A stretch of 9,486 bases of DNA from an uncultured Bacteroidales bacterium (GTDB lineage Bacteria; Bacteroidota; Bacteroidia; Bacteroidales; UBA932). The stretch spans positions 1-9,486 of the forward strand of contig CAMZCW010000081.1 in assembly GCA_947305045.1 (NCBI GenBank), given 5' to 3'. Under the pieces are notes generated by a model. The model saw only the letters and a program-made list of their open reading frames with translations. It had not been told where the DNA came from and did not search any database. Below, in pieces: positions 5,719 through 9,486 of this stretch; the first letter of the stretch is position 1, and every line of letters starts with the position of its first letter. The translations under genes and the position numbers were made by a program.

Positions 5719-8700
5719 ATGCCGCAATTCGAGACCACATTTTCAAGAGAAAGAGCATTTGAGGACGCTGTTATAGAACGCCTGATTGCCTACGGTTGGG
5801 AAGATAATGTCCTGGAGTACCAGACAGAATCCCAGCTGATTGACAACTGGGCGGCCATTCTTTTTGAGAATAACCGTGATATTAACAGACTGGGTGACTA
5901 TCCTCTTACTGAGGGCGAGAAACGCCAGCTCATAGAGCAGGTGAACACGCTGCGTACTCCTGTAAAGCTCAATGCCTTCATCAACGGTAAGAACACGACC
6001 ATTATCCGCGACAATCCTGATGATGTGGCTCACCTTGGAAAAGAAGTCTCGCTCAAGATCTACGACAGGCAGGAAATCGCCGCCGGACAGAGCCGTTATC
6101 AGATTGTTCGCCAGCCACAGTTCCCCACAGGTAACCCGCTGGCCTCAGACCGTCGAGGAGATCTGACCCTCCTCATTAACGGTATGCCGGTAATCCATAT
6201 CGAACTCAAGAAATCCGGCATCCCCGTCAGCCAGGCCTCCAACCAGATTGAGAAATACGCACACGAGGGCATCTTCGACTCTGGCCTCTTCGCGCTTACG
6301 CAACTCTTTGTTGCAATGACGCCGGAAGAGACAATCTATTTCGCCAATCCAGGGCCCCTGGGGCGCTTCAACAAGGATTACTATTTCCACTGGGCGGACT
6401 TCAATAACGAGCCTGTAAACGAGTGGTATCGTATCTGTGAAACCTTCCTCTCCATACCGATGGCGCACCAGCTCATTGGCTTCTACACCGTGGCAGATAC
6501 CAACGACGAAGTGCTGAAGGTGATGCGCTCTTACCAATACTATGCGGCCAACGCCATCAGCCAGAAAGTGCAGCGCACCCATTGGGACGAGGTGGACAAC
6601 CACGGCGGCTACATCTGGCACACAACCGGCTCCGGCAAAACGCTCACCTCCTTCAAGAGTGCCCAGCTCATTGCCCAGAGTCGAGATGCAGACAAGGTAG
6701 TCTTCCTGGTGGACCGTATCGAACTGGGCAACCAGTCTTTCCTGGAGTACCAGGGCTTTGCTGAAGACAGCGAGACCGTAAACGACACGGCTTACACATC
6801 TTCCTTAGTAAAGAAGCTGAAAAGCAACGACAAGGACGAAGTGCTCATCATTACCTCCATTCAAAAGATGAGCAACATCAAAGAGGAAGAGGTACAGTAC
6901 AAACACGCCATTGACGTGATACGGAAGAAGCGTCTGGTTTTCATTATCGACGAATGCCACCGAAACACCTTCGGGGAAATGCTCTTGACCATCAAGAATA
7001 CCTTCCCCAAGGCCATCTTCTTCGGCTTTACCGGCACGCCTATCCACGACGAAAACCAGAAGCGACACAATACCACGGCTACCGTTTTCGGCGACGAATT
7101 GCACCGGTATTCTATTGCTGACGGCATCCGGGACAAAAACGTACTTGGGTTTGATCCGGTACGTGTCTCAACCTACAGTGACGCTTCTCTCTGCGAGGTC
7201 GTTGCACTTGAAAAGGCCCACGCATCTTCTGTTGATGAAATCTATGGGGATGAAGAAAAAGAACGGATTTACTACCATTATTTGCAGGATGTCCCGATGG
7301 CCGGCCACGTCAACGATGATGGCCACTACGAGAAAGGTATAGAGGACTACATTCCCGTAAGCCAGTACGAGCGGGAAGACCATAGACGCGCGGTTGTGTT
7401 GCATATCGGGCAAAAGAACCGCATCCTTAGCCACAACGGAAAATTCCACGGCATCTTTGCCACCAGTTCAATTGCTGAAGCCATTGAATACTACAAATTG
7501 TTTAAGAGACTTTGCCCCGAGATTCGCGTCTCCACACTGTACGACCCCAGCATAGACAACATGGGCGACCCTTCCACAGTAAAAGAGGAAGAGACCATCA
7601 AGATGCTGTCAGATTATAACGAGCGCTACGGGATGACGTTTACGATGCCTAAGTATCAATCTTACAAGAAAGATGTGGCAGCGCGTCTTGCACACAAGAA
7701 ACCCTATGTAGGTCTTGAGAATGTGCCAGAAAAGCAGTTGGACCTCTTGATAGTGGTTGACCAGATGCTCACCGGCTTCGATTCAAAATGGATCAATACG
7801 CTGTACTTGGACAAGGTCCTGCGCTATGAGGGTGTCATCCAGGCTTTCTCCCGCACCAACCGTCTTTTCGGTCCTGACAAACCCTTCGGCAACATCCAGT
7901 ATTACCGTTATCCGCACACAATGGAACGGAATATCGAGGCCGCCTTTAACCTCTATTCCGGGAATCGTCCCTTTGGACTCTTTGCTGACCACCTGGAAGA
8001 GAACCTCACGGCATTGAACAACAAGTTTCGTGAGATTCGGGACCTGTTTGCCGCCTCGGGCGTGGAAAACTTTGAGCGTCTCCCGGATTCCGTCGAGGAG
8101 CGGGCGATGTTTGCCAAATTGTTCCGGCAGTTCAATGCCAGCTATGAAGCCGCCCGCATCCAAGGCTTCGCCTGGGCGCAACTGTATTACCAGTTCCAGC
8201 ACGAAAATGGTGATATAACAGACTTGACGGTAGCCTTAACGGAGACCACTTATCTTATTCTGGCACTGCGTTACAAGGAGTTGTTTTCTCCTGGTGGCGG
8301 TGGCCTTGGCCCGGAGGATGATATTCCGTATGAGATTGATACCTACCTCACGGAAATCAACACGGATCGTATCGATGCGGATTATATGCAGACCCGCTTT
8401 GAGAAATACGTCCGGCTTCTTAACGATTCTGCCAACGAAGCAGAAATATATCAGGCCTTGGCAGACCTCCATAAGACATTTGCTACCTTGAGTCGTGATG
8501 AGCAGATTTATGCTAATCAAATTCTTGTAGATGTCCAGCAAGGAAATCTGATTCTCGAATCCGGCAAATCGCTTCGTGACTACCTCAATGAATACATTGC
8601 CAGGGCCAAGAACGACAGGATTCACCGCTTTGCATCCAACTTCGGTGTGGATGAAGGGAAGCTAAGGCGCTTATATGAATCCACGCCAACGGCAGCGAAC

Positions 8701-8985
8701 CTTAACGAGTTCGGGCGCTTTGACCAGCTTGTAGAAACGGTTGATAAAGATACCGCACGTTCATTCATTGAGGCCTATGAAGGCTCCGCTGTTCCTCAGA
8801 GGAAACTTGGCATCAAGATTCACTCTTACCTTCGTGCCTTCCTGATTGGCGCAGAAGAAAACTTGTCAACCTTCACCGCATCTATGCCTGGAGGCGTAAT
8901 GATAAACAATGGTCCTGTCTCCATCGGAACCAACATTGAGCACGTGGACATCAACATAACCCAGCAAGGAGGGCATCAAGAATGA
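5719..8985 (+). CDS. hsdR: Type I restriction endonuclease subunit HsdR
   Basis: HsdR is the ATP-driven motor and nuclease of the complex; it cuts DNA lacking the cognate methylation. The N-terminal PD-(D/E)xK nuclease shows D148, E162 and K164 (RGDLTLL, HIELKK) with the Q176-x3-Y180 motif. The two-lobed SF2 translocase shows TGSGKT at 303-308 (Walker A), DECH at 411-414 (Walker B), FTGTP near 437-441 (motif III), DQMLTGFDSK at 681-690 (motif V) and QAFSRTNR at 708-715 (motif VI). A helical C-terminal region follows. All catalytic residues looked for are present, so the protein should be active. It is 1088 residues, slightly longer than EcoR124-type HsdR (about 1038), and ends with the MINNGPVSIGTNIEHVD tag at 1061-1077. 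An in-frame TAA at 5701 fixes the start, 21 nt after hsdS. There is no clear Shine-Dalgarno. Confidence 0.96.
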   Translation: MPQFETTFSRERAFEDAVIERLIAYGWEDNVLEYQTESQLIDNWAAILFENNRDINRLGDYPLTEGEKRQLIEQVNTLRTPVKLNAFINGKNTTIIRDNPDDVAHLGKEVSLKIYDRQEIAAGQSRYQIVRQPQFPTGNPLASDRRGDLTLLINGMPVIHIELKKSGIPVSQASNQIEKYAHEGIFDSGLFALTQLFVAMTPEETIYFANPGPLGRFNKDYYFHWADFNNEPVNEWYRICETFLSIPMAHQLIGFYTVADTNDEVLKVMRSYQYYAANAISQKVQRTHWDEVDNHGGYIWHTTGSGKTLTSFKSAQLIAQSRDADKVVFLVDRIELGNQSFLEYQGFAEDSETVNDTAYTSSLVKKLKSNDKDEVLIITSIQKMSNIKEEEVQYKHAIDVIRKKRLVFIIDECHRNTFGEMLLTIKNTFPKAIFFGFTGTPIHDENQKRHNTTATVFGDELHRYSIADGIRDKNVLGFDPVRVSTYSDASLCEVVALEKAHASSVDEIYGDEEKERIYYHYLQDVPMAGHVNDDGHYEKGIEDYIPVSQYEREDHRRAVVLHIGQKNRILSHNGKFHGIFATSSIAEAIEYYKLFKRLCPEIRVSTLYDPSIDNMGDPSTVKEEETIKMLSDYNERYGMTFTMPKYQSYKKDVAARLAHKKPYVGLENVPEKQLDLLIVVDQMLTGFDSKWINTLYLDKVLRYEGVIQAFSRTNRLFGPDKPFGNIQYYRYPHTMERNIEAAFNLYSGNRPFGLFADHLEENLTALNNKFREIRDLFAASGVENFERLPDSVEERAMFAKLFRQFNASYEAARIQGFAWAQLYYQFQHENGDITDLTVALTETTYLILALRYKELFSPGGGGLGPEDDIPYEIDTYLTEINTDRIDADYMQTRFEKYVRLLNDSANEAEIYQALADLHKTFATLSRDEQIYANQILVDVQQGNLILESGKSLRDYLNEYIARAKNDRIHRFASNFGVDEGKLRRLYESTPTAANLNEFGRFDQLVETVDKDTARSFIEAYEGSAVPQRKLGIKIHSYLRAFLIGAEENLSTFTASMPGGVMINNGPVSIGTNIEHVDINITQQGGHQE
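8899..8949 (+). repeat. Peptide-tag repeat, copy 1 (HsdR C-terminus)
   Basis: It encodes MINNGPVSIGTNIEHVD, residues 1061-1077 of HsdR. It matches the N-terminus of the next protein at 16 of 17 residues but only 38 of 51 bases. Confidence 0.85.
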
Positions 8986-9032
8986 TTAATAACGGCCCAG
9001 TCCAGATAGGCACGAACATCGAGCACGTTGAC
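8982..9032 (+). repeat. Peptide-tag repeat, copy 2 (N-terminus of accessory protein)
   Basis: It encodes MINNGPVQIGTNIEHVD. Of the 16 codons specifying identical residues in the two copies, 10 differ by a synonymous third-base change, so the peptide has been kept while the DNA diverged. Confidence 0.85.
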
Positions 9033-9413
9033 GGTATAGACAATCGCCATCTGACCATCGTCACACCTCCACAGCCGGAAGAACAGCCCCAGTCAGCATC
9101 TCCTGAACCGCAAGCCACGGCAGGCGTTCACCTAAACACAAAGCGTTCCACGAAACTGAACTTCTTCCGCGTGGTGAAGGCCTTGTGTGAGCAAGGATTC
9201 TTCGTAGATGCATCAGGAGCCAAAGCAGATGACAAGGCAGTTTTCGAAGCATTATCCTCTGCTTTTGGAGAAGACTTTTCCGACTATAGTGGCCACCTTT
9301 CTGAAGGCCTGAACCACCATAAACTTGACACTCGCTCTGAGATTTTCCAGACCTTGCGCGACGCTTATGAGGCGTATGAAACGGGGTTGATGGAGCAACG
9401 CAAAAACCGCTAA
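8982..9413 (+). CDS. Small accessory protein of the hsd operon, unknown function, with the shared N-terminal tag
   Basis: The product is 143 residues. The first 17 residues repeat the tag near the end of HsdR. A Pro/Gln/Ala-rich spacer (about 28-52) follows, then a compact mostly helical domain (about 55-137) with KLNFFRVVKALCEQGFF, KAVFEALSSAF and FSDYSGHLSEGLN. That domain resembles, from memory, a small Bacteroidales domain seen in RteC-like or hypothetical proteins; I cannot assign a reaction. The start overlaps the hsdR stop as ATGA and is served by AAGGAGGG (8966-8973), 8 nt upstream, so it is translationally coupled to hsdR. There are no membrane segments or catalytic motifs. It could tether to, regulate or restrain HsdR. 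An unrelated hitch-hiker is less likely given the coupling and shared tag. Confidence 0.8.
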   Translation: MINNGPVQIGTNIEHVDGIDNRHLTIVTPPQPEEQPQSASPEPQATAGVHLNTKRSTKLNFFRVVKALCEQGFFVDASGAKADDKAVFEALSSAFGEDFSDYSGHLSEGLNHHKLDTRSEIFQTLRDAYEAYETGLMEQRKNR

Positions 9414-9486
9414 AAACTTTTTCAGTTCACAAGGATTTAACGGGGTACAACGGAGTTTGCGCCCTCGCCATACCTATTGCGTTTCT

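Noticed and set aside
6592..6597. GTGGAC inside hsdR as part of the iteron array
   Set aside because: A single copy far from both clusters, expected by chance in a Val-Asp codon pair.
6145..6621. Open frame of 158 codons on the minus strand within hsdR
   Set aside because: It lies opposite the HsdR region between the nuclease core and Walker A, with no start signal and no recognisable domain.
9439..9455. AACGGGG/AACGGAG repeat spaced 10 nt after the last gene, as an attachment site
   Set aside because: Only seven bases with a mismatch, and no matching copy seen at the left side of the window.

Overview
The window looks like chromosomal or integrated DNA from a gut-type Bacteroidota (order Bacteroidales). 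This rests on the family resemblance of the zinc-ribbon/Toprim protein and the small helix-turn-helix protein, on a perfect TAnnTTTG -7 promoter element, and on the patchy use of Shine-Dalgarno sites. The exact genus cannot be read from the sequence.

Layout. (1) Positions 1-1265 are GC-rich (a sampled 60-nt line is about 62% GC). They hold the end of a DNA-binding replication or mobilisation-type gene and a complete DUF6371-like zinc-ribbon/Toprim primase-like gene. Both carry clusters of a repeated GTGGAC/GTCCAC hexamer at about 9-nt spacing, which looks like an iteron array embedded in coding sequence. (2) Positions 1266-1878 hold a terminator, an excisionase-like helix-turn-helix gene, a second hairpin, and a compact promoter with a 19-bp palindrome over the expected transcription start. 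(3) Positions 1879-9413 form one tightly packed operon for a type I restriction-modification system: hsdM (with a long C-terminal extension), hsdS split in two frames at a run of eight Gs, hsdR, and a small last gene overlapping hsdR by ATGA. (4) Positions 9414-9486 are non-coding as far as can be seen; I find no clear terminator there.

How the parts work together. HsdM and HsdS make the methylating complex, and HsdR adds nuclease and DNA translocation. The G8 run lies exactly in the linker between the two target-recognition domains. A run of 6 or 9 Gs would give one 410-residue HsdS with two domains. The present run of 8 gives a 215-residue, one-domain protein. This is a likely phase-variable specificity switch, although a sequencing error in the homopolymer cannot be excluded.

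The least expected feature is a 17-residue peptide, MINNGPVxIGTNIEHVD, found near the C-terminus of HsdR and again at the very N-terminus of the small downstream protein. The two copies match at 16 of 17 residues, while 10 of the 16 matching codons differ synonymously. This implies selection on the peptide itself and suggests a shared docking tag that links an accessory protein to the restriction subunit.
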